Positions 43,348 through 53,892 are shown, numbered from the stretch's first letter. The stretch: DNA of 64,000 nucleotides from Myxococcus sp. RHSTA-1-4 (GCF_020037125.1 NZ_JAIQDG010000041.1:1-64000); one strand, 5' to 3'. Numbers and translations are program-made. The notes: generated from the sequence alone by a model not told the origin.

Positions 43348-44484
43348 ATGACGCGCTCGCTCGAGTCCTACCGTGCCCTCTTCCCCGTGCTCCAGGAGCA
43401 GCTCTACCTCAACCACGCCGGCGTGGCCCCCACCAGCCTGCGCGCGGCCGAGGCCGTGCGGGGATGGATGGACGACCTCGTCTACCACGGCCTCAAGCAC
43501 GAGCGCGGCTGGGAGGCGCACTGCGAGCGGGTGCGCGCGCTGGCCGCCCGGCTCGTCAACGCCGAGCCCGGCGAGGTGGCCTTCGTGCGCAACACCAGCC
43601 ACGGCCTCGGCCTGGTCGCCGAGGGGCTGGACTGGAAGCCCGGGGACGAGGTGGCCGTGGCCGCCTCGCTGGAGTACCCCTCCAACGTCTACCCGTGGCT
43701 GCACCTGAAGGACCGCGGCGTGGGGGTGCGCGAAATCGAGGCGCCCTCGGGCGGCGTCACCCCGGAGGCGGTGGCCGCGGCCCTCACCCCGCGCACGCGG
43801 CTGGTGGCCCTGTCCTCCGTGCAGTTCGCCACCGGCTACCGCACGGACCTGGACGCCATCGGCGCCCTGTGCGAGCGCGCGGGCGTCCTCTTCTGTGTGG
43901 ACGGCATCCAGAGCATCGGCTGCGTCCCCGTGGACGTGAAGAAGAGCCGCATCCATTTCCTCAGCGCGGACAGCCACAAGTGGATGCTCGGCATCGCGGG
44001 CATCGGCTTCCTCTACGTGGCGAAGGACGTGCTGCCCCGGGTGCGCCCGGTGCTGGTGGGCTGGCGCAGCACCACCGACGCGTGGAACTTCAACCGCAGC
44101 CACTTCGAGCTGCGCCCGGACGCGAGCAAGTTCGAGGAGGGCAGCGCCGCGTATACCGGCATCTACGCGCTGGGCGCCGCGCTGGAGCTCCTGGAGGAGG
44201 TGGGCCTGGACGCCATCGAGGCGCGCATCCGCGGGCTGCTCGCCCGGCTGGAGGAGGGACTGCGCGGGCTGGGCTGTGACGTGGGGCCCGCGCCGGAGCA
44301 CCGCGCGGGCATCCTCACCTTCCTGCCGCCCCGGGGAGAGGCGCGCGCGCTCAGCACGTGGCTCGCCGAGCGCGATGTCGCCCACTCCCTGCGCCGGGGC
44401 CGCATCCGCCTGTCACCCCACTTCTACAACCTGCCCGAGGAGATGGACCGGCTGGTGGAGCTGGTGCGGACGTACCCGGGCTGA
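43348..44484 (+). CDS. Class V-type PLP aminotransferase / cysteine desulfurase-like
   Basis: The 378-residue enzyme has the fold and signature of class V aminotransferases. It has YLNHAGVAPTSLRAAEAVRG at the start, FVRNTSHGLGLVAEG, FCVDGIQSIGCVPVDV (Asp for PLP) and FLSADSHKWMLGIAGIGFLY with the Schiff-base Lys. The desulfurase catalytic Cys loop seen in IscS/SufS is not obvious, so an isopenicillin-N epimerase-like or other class V reaction is equally possible. It ends three bases before the convergent cysK stop. Confidence 0.87.
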   Translation: MTRSLESYRALFPVLQEQLYLNHAGVAPTSLRAAEAVRGWMDDLVYHGLKHERGWEAHCERVRALAARLVNAEPGEVAFVRNTSHGLGLVAEGLDWKPGDEVAVAASLEYPSNVYPWLHLKDRGVGVREIEAPSGGVTPEAVAAALTPRTRLVALSSVQFATGYRTDLDAIGALCERAGVLFCVDGIQSIGCVPVDVKKSRIHFLSADSHKWMLGIAGIGFLYVAKDVLPRVRPVLVGWRSTTDAWNFNRSHFELRPDASKFEEGSAAYTGIYALGAALELLEEVGLDAIEARIRGLLARLEEGLRGLGCDVGPAPEHRAGILTFLPPRGEARALSTWLAERDVAHSLRRGRIRLSPHFYNLPEEMDRLVELVRTYPG

Positions 44485-44487
44485 GGC

Positions 44488-45411
<924 letters not shown>

Positions 45412-45457
45412 GTCTTGGGCCTCGTCGGGTGGGGGCTGTACGTGAGGGTGCGGCGGT

Positions 45458-46303
45458 TCAGATGTGGAACTCGATGGCGTCGAGCGTGCCGTCCGCGCCG
45501 CGCGGGCGCACCTCGCTGCGGCGGGTGACGACGGACTGCGGGGGGACGCTCTGCGTGAGCCAGGCGTTGCCGGCGATGATGCTGCCCCGGCCCACCACCG
45601 TCTCGCCGCCGAGGATGGTGGCGTTGGCGTACACCACCACGTCATCCTCGATGGTGGGGTGGCGCTTCTTGTCGGCCAGGGCCTTCTCCACCATGAGGGC
45701 GCCCAGGGTGACGCCCTGGTAGAGCTTCACATTCTCACCGATGAGCGTCGTCTCGCCGATGACGACGCCGGTGCCATGGTCGATGACGAAGCGCCGGCCG
45801 ATGGTGGCACCCGGGTGGATGTCCACGCCGGTGCGCTGGTGGGCGAACTCGGTGAGCAGGCGCGGCAGCAGCGGGAAGCCGAGGCCGTGCAGGGTGTTGG
45901 CCACGCGGTAGATGGCGATGGCGTAGAAGCCCGGGTAGGTGAGGATGACCTCGTCCACGGTGCGGGCGGCGGGGTCGGCCTCGAAGATGGCCTGGGCGTC
46001 CTGCCGGAGCCAGTCATAGAGGCCCGGCAGGCGCTCCATGAAGCGCGAGGGCAGGGCGGGGTTGATGTCGGGGTAGAGCGGGGCCAGCGTCTCGCGAATC
46101 CGGTGGAGGCTGGCCTCCACGGTGGTGACGTCGCGGCGGACGGCGGCGGCCGTACACTCCAGGCGCTCGGAGAAGTGTGGGAAGAGCAGGCCGAGGACCT
46201 GCCCGATGAACTCGGGCGCCGCGCGGCGCACGTCTGGAGGGAAGCAGTGGCGCTGGCGGGCTTCGAGGAGGGCCGCGACCAGCCTGGGGTTGAAATCGTC
46301 CAT
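45458..46303 (-). CDS. cysE: Serine O-acetyltransferase
   Basis: The protein of about 281 residues acetylates serine to feed CysK. The C-terminal left-handed beta-helix has the hexapeptide pattern with [33 protein letters not shown] and [16 protein letters not shown]. The N-terminal helical domain (about 1-150) is longer than in E. coli CysE, as in the EpsC type. ATG 46303 ([10 protein letters not shown]) has GGAG six bases upstream and is preferred to ATG 46315, which has no site. It lacks a clear -Ile C-terminal peptide apart from EFHI, which could still bind CysK. Confidence 0.92.
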   Translation of the reverse strand: MDDFNPRLVAALLEARQRHCFPPDVRRAAPEFIGQVLGLLFPHFSERLECTAAAVRRDVTTVEASLHRIRETLAPLYPDINPALPSRFMERLPGLYDWLRQDAQAIFEADPAARTVDEVILTYPGFYAIAIYRVANTLHGLGFPLLPRLLTEFAHQRTGVDIHPGATIGRRFVIDHGTGVVIGETTLIGENVKLYQGVTLGALMVEKALADKKRHPTIEDDVVVYANATILGGETVVGRGSIIAGNAWLTQSVPPQSVVTRRSEVRPRGADGTLDAIEFHI

Positions 46304-46655
46304 GAGCCGCTCCATTTAATGCGGCGCGTGGTGGCGCCGCACGACCTCTGTCTCTCTTCATGTCCGGGGCGCGCGGCGAACGCCCGGAAGATGTGGGCCA
46401 GGGGACAGCGGGAAGGGCCTGGCGGGGGCGCGGGCGGGCTGCTCCGCCGGGGGCCGGGCGGGCGGGGCGCCCGGGGTGGCGGGGACGGGTGGGCCGGATG
46501 ACCCGGGGGGATGCCTCAAGGGCGCGGCATCCACCGGGTTGCCAGGGCGTGGAGGCGGTGCCGCGTGGCCGGAGGAGGCGCCGGTACCGCGCGGGTTGGG
46601 GCTCCCAGCATGCTCGTGCTTGCCGCGAGCCGGGTGACGGCGGGACGATGGCCGC
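46304..46655. other. Divergent promoter region between cysE and an acyl-CoA ligase
   Basis: These 350 bases of extreme G+C content contain G-runs and C-runs but no supportable gene. Promoters for cysE (minus) and the ligase (plus) must be here; none stands out. Confidence 0.4.
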
Positions 46656-48305
46656 ATGACCCACGCCTCGGTTCCTTCCTACGTCCACGGCACCAGCACC
46701 ACCCCGCTGCTCGGGGAGACGATTGGCCAGAACCTGCGCCGCACCGTCGAGCTCCACGGCGCCCGGGAGGCGCTGGTGGTCGCCTCGCAGGGGTACCGGG
46801 CCACGTACCGGCAGCTCTGGGACACCACCACGCAGGTGGCGCTGGGCCTGCTGGCGCTGGGTGTGGAGAAGGGGGACCGGGTGGGCATCTGGTCCCCGAA
46901 CCGCTTCGAGTGGGTGGTGGCCCAGTACGCCACCGCGCGCATCGGCGCCATCCTCGTCAACCTCAACCCGGCCTACCGCACCTCGGAGCTGGAGTACGCG
47001 CTCATCCAGTCCGGCGTCAGCGTGCTGCTGTTCTCCCGGGGCTTCCGGCAGACGGACTACCGGGCCATGGTCGAGGAGGTCCGCCCGCGCTGCCCCGGCC
47101 TGCGGGTGACGCTGGTGCTGGATGATGACTGGCAGCTCCTGCTCTCCAACGCGAAGCACGTCAGCGAGCGCACGCTGGCGGACCGCGAGGCGTCGCTCCA
47201 GTTCGATGACCCCATCAACATCCAGTACACGTCCGGCACCACGGGCTTCCCGAAGGGGGCCACGCTGTCGCACCACAACGTGCTGAACAACGGGTTCTTC
47301 ATCGGCGAGGCGCTGCGCTACGGGCCGGAGGACCGCGTCTGCATCCCGGTGCCCTTCTACCACTGCTTCGGCATGGTGATTGGCAACCTGGCCTGCACGT
47401 CCCACGGGGCCACCATGGTGATTCCGGGCGAGGCGTTCGACGCGCTGGCCGTGCTGCAGACGGTGCAGGCGGAGCGCTGCACGTCGCTGTACGGCGTGCC
47501 CACCATGTTCATCGCGGAGCTGGACCACCCGCGCTTCGGCGAGTTCGACCTGAAGTCGCTGCGCACGGGTGTCATGGCGGGCTCGCCGTGTCCGGTGGAG
47601 GTGATGAAGCAGGTGCAGTCGCGGATGAACATGCGCGAGGTGACCATCTGCTACGGGATGACGGAGACGTCGCCGGTGTCCACGCAGAGCGCGCTGGATG
47701 ACCCGCTGGACAAGCGCGTGTCCACGGTGGGGCGCGTGCACCCGCACCTGGAGGTGAAGATTGTGGACCCGGAGACGGGGGCGGTGGTGCCCCGGGGGAC
47801 GCCGGGCGAGCTGTGCACGCGCGGGTACAGCGTGATGCTGGGGTACTGGGAGAACCCGCAGGCCACCGCGGCGGCGGTGGACAAGGCGGGGTGGATGCAC
47901 ACCGGCGACCTGGCGACGATGGACGCGGACGGCTACGTGAAGATTGTCGGCCGCATCAAGGACATGATCATCCGCGGTGGGGAGAACATCTACCCGCGCG
48001 AGGTGGAGGAGTTCCTGCACACGCACCCGGGCGTGAGCGAGGCGCAGGTCATCGGCGTGCCGAGCAAGAAGTACGGCGAGGAGGTGATGGCCTGGGTGAA
48101 GCCGAAGCCGGGTGTGACGCTCACGGCGGAGGAGCTGACGAAACACTGCACGGGCCGCATCTCGACGTACAAGGTGCCGCGCTACTGGAAGTTCGTGGAC
48201 GCATTCCCGATGACGGTGACGGGCAAGGTGCAGAAGTTCCGGATGCGCGAGGTGTCCGTCATGGAGCTGGGGCTGGAGGACGCGGCGGCCATCAAGACGG
48301 CGTGA
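46656..48305 (+). CDS. Acyl-CoA ligase (AMP-binding enzyme)
   Basis: The 549-residue protein belongs to the ANL superfamily. It has the ATP loop [19 protein letters not shown] near residue 185, the adenine motif [12 protein letters not shown] near 330, [20 protein letters not shown] and the C-terminal catalytic Lys in [14 protein letters not shown]. It should activate a carboxylic acid to an acyl-adenylate and then a CoA thioester. The overall form is that of medium- or long-chain fatty acid ligases, and the exact chain length is not decidable. The ATG is at 46656; the gene is monocistronic. Confidence 0.92.
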   Translation: MTHASVPSYVHGTSTTPLLGETIGQNLRRTVELHGAREALVVASQGYRATYRQLWDTTTQVALGLLALGVEKGDRVGIWSPNRFEWVVAQYATARIGAILVNLNPAYRTSELEYALIQSGVSVLLFSRGFRQTDYRAMVEEVRPRCPGLRVTLVLDDDWQLLLSNAKHVSERTLADREASLQFDDPINIQYTSGTTGFPKGATLSHHNVLNNGFFIGEALRYGPEDRVCIPVPFYHCFGMVIGNLACTSHGATMVIPGEAFDALAVLQTVQAERCTSLYGVPTMFIAELDHPRFGEFDLKSLRTGVMAGSPCPVEVMKQVQSRMNMREVTICYGMTETSPVSTQSALDDPLDKRVSTVGRVHPHLEVKIVDPETGAVVPRGTPGELCTRGYSVMLGYWENPQATAAAVDKAGWMHTGDLATMDADGYVKIVGRIKDMIIRGGENIYPREVEEFLHTHPGVSEAQVIGVPSKKYGEEVMAWVKPKPGVTLTAEELTKHCTGRISTYKVPRYWKFVDAFPMTVTGKVQKFRMREVSVMELGLEDAAAIKTA

Positions 48306-48414
48306 GGAGCTTTGGGAGGACGGGAGGTGCTCGCTCGGCTGCTTGATTGCTGCTCCGGCGACTCTCCCGGCTTCGTGGGCAGCCTTCCGGCGAGGCCAGT
48401 GCTAGATTGGGCTC

Positions 48415-48663
48415 ATGGCCTCCTCCGCGGACGACCTGCTGCCAGATGCACTTCAGCTCCCACCCGAGGAGAGGGCCCGTCTCGCGCACAAGCTGCTGCT
48501 CAGCCTCGAAGACGGAGACGCGAGAGCTGATGCTGACGCCGAGTGGGCGGCGGAACTCGGGCGGCGTGCTCAGGAGGTGGTCTCCGGCAAGGTGAAGACC
48601 TACGACGCGCGCCAGGCCATCGAGGAAGTCAGGGCGCAGCTGCGGGTACGCCGCGGGGGCTGA
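48415..48663 (+). CDS. Antitoxin of a RelB-like addiction module
   Basis: The 82-residue acidic protein fits the putative addiction-module component family. It has LPPEERARLAHKLLLSLEDG, and then a helical tail that wraps the toxin (WAAELGRRAQEVVSGKVKTY, EEVRAQL). The toxin gene begins nine bases after its stop. Such antitoxins usually also repress their own promoter. Confidence 0.82.
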   Translation: MASSADDLLPDALQLPPEERARLAHKLLLSLEDGDARADADAEWAAELGRRAQEVVSGKVKTYDARQAIEEVRAQLRVRRGG

Positions 48664-48671
48664 GTCCACTC

Positions 48672-48995
48672 GTGCGCGCTGAGTTGCATGAGGAGGCGCG
48701 GCGGGGGCTCTCCGCCGCCGCCAGTTGGTACGAGGAGCGCACCCCAGGTCTTGGAGATGACTTCGCTGTCGAGGTGCTCCATGCACTCGACTCCATCGAG
48801 GACGCTCCCGAGACATGGCCTGCATGGCCTGGAGTGCGTCACGCTCCAACCATCCATCGCTTCCTGCTCTCCGACTTTCCCTTTGCGCTGCCCTATACCG
48901 TGCTGAAGGAGCGCAGCGTGGTCCTGGCCGTTGCCCACGTGCGCCAACGCCCGGGCTATTGGCTCAAGCGCACGAAGGCCTTGCGTGCTCAGTAA
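48672..48995 (+). CDS. Toxin of the RelE/ParE superfamily
   Basis: The 107-residue protein is a RelE/ParE-type toxin. ELHEEARRGLSAAASWYEER is the typical opening, and the ending AVAHVRQRPGYWLKR carries the conserved Arg, Tyr and Trp of ParE/RelE proteins. Whether it targets gyrase or ribosome-bound mRNA cannot be read from the sequence. The GTG at 48672 is used; the frame open upstream to 48543 overlaps the antitoxin and is not supported. It pairs with the antitoxin at 48415-48663. Confidence 0.82.
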   Translation: MRAELHEEARRGLSAAASWYEERTPGLGDDFAVEVLHALDSIEDAPETWPAWPGVRHAPTIHRFLLSDFPFALPYTVLKERSVVLAVAHVRQRPGYWLKRTKALRAQ

Positions 48996-49022
48996 GACAG
49001 CCGCGAGAGGTTGGAAGCCTCG

Positions 49023-49475
49023 TCAGGTCTGTCGGGTACGTGAGGTGGACTTCCGCGCCGGCTTCTTCGCGGCCTTCTTCACCGGGGCCGCATTCTTGCT
49101 CGCGGGAGCCTGCTTCGCCTGGGCCTTCTTCTTCGGCGCCTTCTTCGCCGCGGCCCGCTGTGCCGCGTCCACCGCGCGGCGCGCCCAGGGCAGCAGCGCG
49201 TAGGCGTCATCCGCCGCGTCCGCGGGCGGCGTCCAGTAGCCCATCTCCACCGTCTTGCCGCCGCCCTCATAGATGAAGGGCCGGCCCCCCGCTGCCTGGA
49301 ATTCGGGCTTCGTGACGTCGTCCACCTTCAGGAAGAGCTGCCCGTCCGCGATGAGCCCGAACATCCGCCCACCGAAGTACAGGCCCCAGCCGCCGAACAT
49401 CGACCGCGCCCGCACCGGCCCGAGCTTCTCCAGCAACTCCACCGTGTATTCCACGAAGCTGTCCGTCCGGGCCAT
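49023..49475 (-). CDS. TfoX N-terminal domain protein with basic tail
   Basis: The 150-residue protein has a TfoX/Sxy N-terminal domain (about 1-100: RSMFGGWGLYFGGRMFGLIA, LFLKVDD, GYWTPP). A Lys/Ala/Pro-rich tail of about 45 residues follows, rich in KKA and AKK repeats, like the tails of histone H1-type proteins. TfoX controls competence in some gammaproteobacteria; here the domain lacks the TfoX C-terminal part. The tail suggests DNA or RNA contact. The ATG at 49475 has GGAGGA upstream. Confidence 0.85.
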   Translation of the reverse strand: MARTDSFVEYTVELLEKLGPVRARSMFGGWGLYFGGRMFGLIADGQLFLKVDDVTKPEFQAAGGRPFIYEGGGKTVEMGYWTPPADAADDAYALLPWARRAVDAAQRAAAKKAPKKKAQAKQAPASKNAAPVKKAAKKPARKSTSRTRQT

Positions 49476-49490
49476 GGCTCCTCCTTCTCC

Positions 49491-50279
49491 TCAGCGGAAC
49501 GTCGCCACCAGCGGGTTGTGGTCCGACGCGTCTCCCACGTCGATGACCTCCGCCGACACCAGCCGCTCCGCCATCCGCGGCGACGCGAAGACGTAGTCCG
49601 TGCGGTAGTCAATCGTCACTCCGCCCCGGTTCCTCCTCGCCGTCACCCACTTCGACGATGCCGGCCGCGCCAGCAGCGTGTCCACCCAGCCGTACTCCTC
49701 CACGTCGTCAATCACGTCGAAGCGCGGCGGATGGCCATACTTGTCCGTCCCCGCCCGGCGCAGCCGGTCCTCCAGGTCCACCGGGTACGGGTCCTTCCGC
49801 GACAGCGAGTTCAGGTCCCCCGCCAGCAGGAACTGGCCCTCCCGGAACGCCGCCGTGTCCAGCAACGAGCGCAGATACCGCGCCTCCACGTACCGCAGCT
49901 TCTCGTGGTGCGCGTCGAAGTGCGTCCCGAACAGCGTCACCGGCCCATTCGCGTCGAAGTCACACCGCACGATGCAGTGCCCCAGGAAGTGCCGGTCGTT
50001 GTGCACGCTCACCGAGCGCAGGGGAGGGCGGCTCACCACGGCCACGTGGTAGCAGCGCCCGCTCGGCCGTGAGCGGGACTGCCCCAGCACCATGTGCGCG
50101 TCGTCCTGCGGCACCTCCAGCGCCTCGGCCACCCGGCGCAGCCTCCCGCCGTCATCCCAGCCGAGGCACTCCTGCAGCACCAGCACGTCCGGGGACTCCC
50201 GTGCCAGGAAGGTGAGGATGGCGTCGAACCGCTCCTCTCCTCCTTGCAGGACGTTGAACGTCATCACCTTCAGCGCCAT
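49491..50279 (-). CDS. Endonuclease/exonuclease/phosphatase family protein
   Basis: The 262-residue protein is a complete EEP-fold hydrolase. It has the N-terminal metal-binding FNVLQGGEERF, VLVLQECLGWDDGGR with the Glu, TLFGTHFDAHHEKL (catalytic His), FLLAGDLNSL with Asp/Asn, and the C-terminal ASDHNPLVATF with the final catalytic His. There is no signal peptide. The substrate could be DNA, a phosphoinositide-like lipid or a nucleotide. The start at 50279 has GAGAGG six bases upstream. Confidence 0.88.
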   Translation of the reverse strand: MALKVMTFNVLQGGEERFDAILTFLARESPDVLVLQECLGWDDGGRLRRVAEALEVPQDDAHMVLGQSRSRPSGRCYHVAVVSRPPLRSVSVHNDRHFLGHCIVRCDFDANGPVTLFGTHFDAHHEKLRYVEARYLRSLLDTAAFREGQFLLAGDLNSLSRKDPYPVDLEDRLRRAGTDKYGHPPRFDVIDDVEEYGWVDTLLARPASSKWVTARRNRGGVTIDYRTDYVFASPRMAERLVSAEVIDVGDASDHNPLVATFR

Positions 50280-50309
50280 GACAGACCTCTCCCGCCAGCC
50301 CGCGGCAGG

Positions 50310-51254
50310 CTACCGCACCCGGGGACCCGAGGGGGCTCCCGTGCCACCCCTCCGCGTCCCCCACGGCTCGGGCATCGCGCGGATGCTCTCCACGAGGAAC
50401 GCCTTCAGCGCCCGCGCCGCCGCCGTCAGGTAGCCCTCGCCCCGGTGCACCAGCGCCACCTGCCGCTTCGGGCCCCGCACCAGCGGCACCACGTCGAAGC
50501 CGCGTGACTGGTGGTCTCTCGCCATCAACTCCGGCACCAGCGCCACGCCCAGCCCGCGCTCCACCATGCGGCGCATGGCCTCCGCGTTGTCCGTCTCCAG
50601 CGCCAGCTTCGGCGTCACCCCGCGCGCCTCGGATTCCGCCTCCAGCGCCCGCGTACCGGCCATGCCGGGGATGACCACCCACGACTCCTCCACCACCTCG
50701 CCCAGCGTCACCGGCTTCCCCAGCCGCGTCAGCCGGTGCCCGCGTGGCACCGCGAGCACCAGCGACTCCTCCCACAACTTCTGCGCCACCAGGTCCGCCC
50801 GCCGCACAGGCAGGGACAGGATGGCCAGGTCCAACGTCCCCTTTGCCACGCCCTCCTCCAGCGCCGCCGCCATGCCCTCGCTCAGCCGGGGCCGCACCTC
50901 CGGATACTTCCGGGCGAAGGCCGGGATGATGTCCGGCAGGAGGTACGCGCCCACCGTGTGCAGCGTGCCCAGCGACACCATGCCCCGGGGCGTGCCCGCC
51001 AGGTGCTCCAGCTCGGACGTGCCCGCCTGCAGCGCCTCCAGCGCCCGGCGCGCGTGGGGCAGGAAGCGCTCCCCCGCGTCCGTCAGCACCGCCCCGCCTG
51101 GGGTACGGACGAGCAGTCGCGTGCCCAGCTCCGCCTCCAGCGACTGCAGTTGCCGCGACAATCCGGACTGGGACAGGCCCAGCCCCCGGGCCGCGCGCGA
51201 GAGACGGCCCTCCTGGGCGACCAGGAGAAAGGCCCTGAGCTGTTCGGTGGTCAT
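50310..51254 (-). CDS. LysR-type transcriptional regulator
   Basis: The 314-residue protein has an N-terminal winged HTH (about 1-60, with FLLVAQEGRLSRAARGLGLS and SRQLQSLEAELGTRLLVRT) and a periplasmic-binding-like effector domain, in standard LysR form. The ATG at 51254 overlaps one of two identical TGCGGTTTCCGCA dyads, so the protein probably represses or modulates itself. It is divergent from an MFS efflux gene 70 bp away, which it likely controls. The ligand is unknown but may be a substrate of that pump. Confidence 0.9.
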   Translation of the reverse strand: MTTEQLRAFLLVAQEGRLSRAARGLGLSQSGLSRQLQSLEAELGTRLLVRTPGGAVLTDAGERFLPHARRALEALQAGTSELEHLAGTPRGMVSLGTLHTVGAYLLPDIIPAFARKYPEVRPRLSEGMAAALEEGVAKGTLDLAILSLPVRRADLVAQKLWEESLVLAVPRGHRLTRLGKPVTLGEVVEESWVVIPGMAGTRALEAESEARGVTPKLALETDNAEAMRRMVERGLGVALVPELMARDHQSRGFDVVPLVRGPKRQVALVHRGEGYLTAAARALKAFLVESIRAMPEPWGTRRGGTGAPSGPRVR

Positions 51255-51266
51255 GCGGTTTCCGCA
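51254..51266. promoter_or_regulatory. LysR-type operator, proximal copy (overlaps regulator start)
   Basis: TGCGGTTTCCGCA is a near-perfect dyad fitting T-N11-A. It overlaps the start codon of the LysR gene, and a second identical copy lies at 51285-51297, 31 bp away. Confidence 0.55.
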
Positions 51267-51284
51267 AGCAGTCTATGCGCAAGA

Positions 51285-51297
51285 TGCGGTTTCCGCA
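51285..51297. promoter_or_regulatory. LysR-type operator, distal copy
   Basis: TGCGGTTTCCGCA again, flanked as ATGCGG-TTT-CCGCAT (51284-51298), a full palindrome. It lies 28 bp before the efflux gene start. Two identical dyads three helical turns apart fit the recognition and activation sites of a LysR tetramer. Confidence 0.55.
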
Positions 51298-51324
51298 TGG
51301 CCTTCCGGGGCGTACACGTTACGT

Positions 51325-52701
51325 ATGAGTGGAAGCGGCTTGACGGTGGAGCCCGGAGTCACAGCGCGTCCCGGCACGGCGCGGCGGATGGCCACCGGCG
51401 CGGTGCTGCTGGCCCTGGTGGTCAGCGCCTTCGAGGGCACGGTGGTGACGAGCGCCATGCCCACGATTACGCGCGAGCTGGGCGGCGAACACCTCTACTC
51501 GTGGGTGTTCTCCGCCTTCCTCTTCGCCTCCACCGTGGGCGTGCTCGTCTCCGGGAAGCTGGCGGACCGGCTGGGGCGCAGGCCCGTCTTCTTTGGCGGC
51601 ATGGCCCTGTTCCTGGTGGGCTCCGCCCTGTGCGGCCTCGCGGACTCCGTGCCCATGCTCATCGCCTTCCGCGTGCTGCAAGGCCTGGGGGCGGGCGCGC
51701 TCCAGCCCACCACGCTCACCATCAGCGCGGACCTCTACACCCTGCGCGAGCGCGCCGCCGTGCAGGGCCTCTTCACCGGTGCCTGGGGCGTGGGCAACGC
51801 CACGGGCCCGCTCATCGGCGGCTGGCTGGTGATGCACGCCTCCTGGCGCTGGGTGTTCCTGGTCAACGTGCCCGTGGGCCTGTTCGCCGCGGCGCTGCTG
51901 TACCTGTCCTACCGGGACCCGCCGCGCCGCTCGGACGTGACGCTGGAGCGGTGGGGCCCCCTGCTGGCCGGCACCTCCGCGGCGCTGCTCCTCTTCTCGC
52001 TGGAGCCCGGGGCCGCCGGGCTGCGGTGGCTGTGCGCGCTGGCCGCGGTGGGTATGGGCACGGTGCTGGTGCGCCAGCAGCGCGCGTCCCCGTCTCCGCT
52101 GCTCCCGGGTGAGCTGGTACGAGACCGCACCGTGCTCAGCGGCGTGGTGGGCAACATCACCGGTGGCGCGCTGCTGTACAGCATGGCCGCGTGGGTGCCC
52201 CTGTGGATGACGGAGCAGGGCGGGCATACACCCGTGGGCGCGGGGCTGGCGCTGCTGCCCATGCTGCTGGGCTGGTCCGTGGGCTCCACCTTCGGCGTGA
52301 AGCTGCTGGTGCGCGGCGGCATGCGCCTGAGCGCGGGCGTGAGCTTCGCGGTGTCCGCGACGGGCGCCGGGTTCCTGTCCCTGTCCGCCGCGCTGGGGTG
52401 GGGCGTGCCCGCGGCCCTCGTGGGCCTGGGAATCCTGGGCCTGGGGCTGGGCCCGGCCGCGAGCACCTCGCTGATTGGTCCCCAGTCCCGCGCGCCCTGG
52501 CATCACCGGGGCATCGTCACGAGCAGCCTCTACGCCATGCGCCTCCTGGGAGGCGCGCTCTCGGTGGCCCTGCTGGCGCTGGCCCGGGGACACTTCGCCG
52601 CGCAGTTCGCCATCGCCGCCGGGCTCGCCGCCACCGCCGCGCTCATGCTGGCGCTGTTCGCTCCCGGCAGGACGCCGGAGGCGGCGGCGACCGGCGCATG
52701 A
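51325..52701 (+). CDS. MFS drug efflux transporter, DHA2-like
   Basis: The 458-residue protein has about twelve or fourteen membrane helices and MFS motif A SGKLADRLGRRPVF after helix 2. The pattern AMPTITRELGG and GAWGVGNATGPLIGGWLV (motif C-like, antiporter) places it with proton-coupled drug exporters. The ATG at 51325 lies 70 bp from the divergent LysR regulator gene with twin operators between them. Substrates are unknown; self-protection against a compound is the usual role of such a pair. Confidence 0.88.
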   Translation: MSGSGLTVEPGVTARPGTARRMATGAVLLALVVSAFEGTVVTSAMPTITRELGGEHLYSWVFSAFLFASTVGVLVSGKLADRLGRRPVFFGGMALFLVGSALCGLADSVPMLIAFRVLQGLGAGALQPTTLTISADLYTLRERAAVQGLFTGAWGVGNATGPLIGGWLVMHASWRWVFLVNVPVGLFAAALLYLSYRDPPRRSDVTLERWGPLLAGTSAALLLFSLEPGAAGLRWLCALAAVGMGTVLVRQQRASPSPLLPGELVRDRTVLSGVVGNITGGALLYSMAAWVPLWMTEQGGHTPVGAGLALLPMLLGWSVGSTFGVKLLVRGGMRLSAGVSFAVSATGAGFLSLSAALGWGVPAALVGLGILGLGLGPAASTSLIGPQSRAPWHHRGIVTSSLYAMRLLGGALSVALLALARGHFAAQFAIAAGLAATAALMLALFAPGRTPEAAATGA

Positions 52702-52782
52702 CCTGGGAGGAGGCCGGCGGGAGAGGGCTCCCAGCGGCCCGGAGCCTGGGGTTGAGGAGACTGCACGCGGCACCCGTTCCGC

Positions 52783-53856
52783 TCAGGCGGGGGCCTTGAG
52801 CACCTGGGGCCACAGCTTCGCCAGCGCGGTGCGCAGCGCGGCGGCGTCGGGGTAGCGGTCCTCGGGCCGCTTCTCCAGCAGCTTCATGATGACGCGCTCG
52901 AAGGGCTCCGGCAGGTTCGGGCACAGGGTGCGCGGTGCCACCGGGGCCTGCTGCACGTGCAGGAACATCAGCGGCACCGGCTCCGCGTGGCGGAAGGGGA
53001 GCTGCCCGGTGAACAGCTCGTACGCCACCACGCCGAGCGCGTACAGGTCCGTGGCGGGGGACACCGGGGGGCTGCCCATCACCTGCTCGGGCGCCATGTA
53101 CTCCGGCGTGCCGAGCACCGCGCCCTGCGCCGTGGTGCCCGGCACGTGCATGCTCTTGGCGAGGCCGAAGTCCATCAGCTTCAGCACCCCGGTACGGGTG
53201 ATGAAGAGGTTGGCGGGCTTCACGTCCCGGTGCAGCACCCCGCGCCCGTGCGCGTGCTCCAGCGCCACGGTGGCGTGGGTGAGCCAGCGCAGGGCCTCGG
53301 TCCATGAGGGCCGCCGCTCCGCCAGCACCTGCCGCAGGTCCGAGCCCTCCAGCAGCTCCATGGTGAGGAAGTGGCGCTCGCCGTCGTCGCCCACGTCGAA
53401 GACGCGGAGGATGTTGACGTGCTCGAGCGCCCGCACGTGCTCCACCTCCTTGCGGAAGCGCGCCACCAGGTGCGCCTCCGCGTGGGGCACGGCCAGCACC
53501 TTGAGCGCCACGTGCTCGCCCTGCTGGAGGTCCGTGACTTCGTACACCGTGGAGCTGCCCCCGGCGCCCAGCCAGCGCTCCACGCGGTAGCGGCCCGCCA
53601 CCACCTGCCCCGGCACCAGCCCCCGCACCATCATGGAGAGCGGCAGCGGCGTCGTGAAGCCCTGGAGGAGCGTGCCCTGCGGCGACACCGGCGTGGCCGG
53701 CCGCAGCGTGTCCGCCAGCGACACCGCTGGCGGAGGCGTCACGGGCCGCAGGTCCGCGCCTGGAGGTGTCACCGGCGAGTATGGGGCGGGTACCGCTTCC
53801 GGCGCGGCCCCGCCCAGGTAGGCCACGTCGCCGGCATCATCGTCCGTCGGCTGCAC
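52783..53856 (-). CDS. Eukaryotic-type Ser/Thr protein kinase
   Basis: The 357-residue protein is a complete protein kinase after a Pro-rich N-terminal region (about 1-85). It has the glycine loop LGAGGSSTVYEV, catalytic Lys in VALKVLAV, catalytic loop GVLHRDVKPANLFITR, LMDFGLAKS (DFG) and GTPEYMAPEQ. There is no transmembrane helix or sensor domain, so it is a cytosolic Pkn-type kinase, common in myxobacteria. GTG 53856 has GAGGGAGGG upstream. It follows the diiron protein gene by 36 bp on the same strand, so the two probably form an operon and may share a signalling task. Confidence 0.92.
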   Translation of the reverse strand: MQPTDDDAGDVAYLGGAAPEAVPAPYSPVTPPGADLRPVTPPPAVSLADTLRPATPVSPQGTLLQGFTTPLPLSMMVRGLVPGQVVAGRYRVERWLGAGGSSTVYEVTDLQQGEHVALKVLAVPHAEAHLVARFRKEVEHVRALEHVNILRVFDVGDDGERHFLTMELLEGSDLRQVLAERRPSWTEALRWLTHATVALEHAHGRGVLHRDVKPANLFITRTGVLKLMDFGLAKSMHVPGTTAQGAVLGTPEYMAPEQVMGSPPVSPATDLYALGVVAYELFTGQLPFRHAEPVPLMFLHVQQAPVAPRTLCPNLPEPFERVIMKLLEKRPEDRYPDAAALRTALAKLWPQVLKAPA

Positions 53857-53892
53857 CAGCCCCTCCCTCGATTCGTGTGGGTGCGCCCCGGC

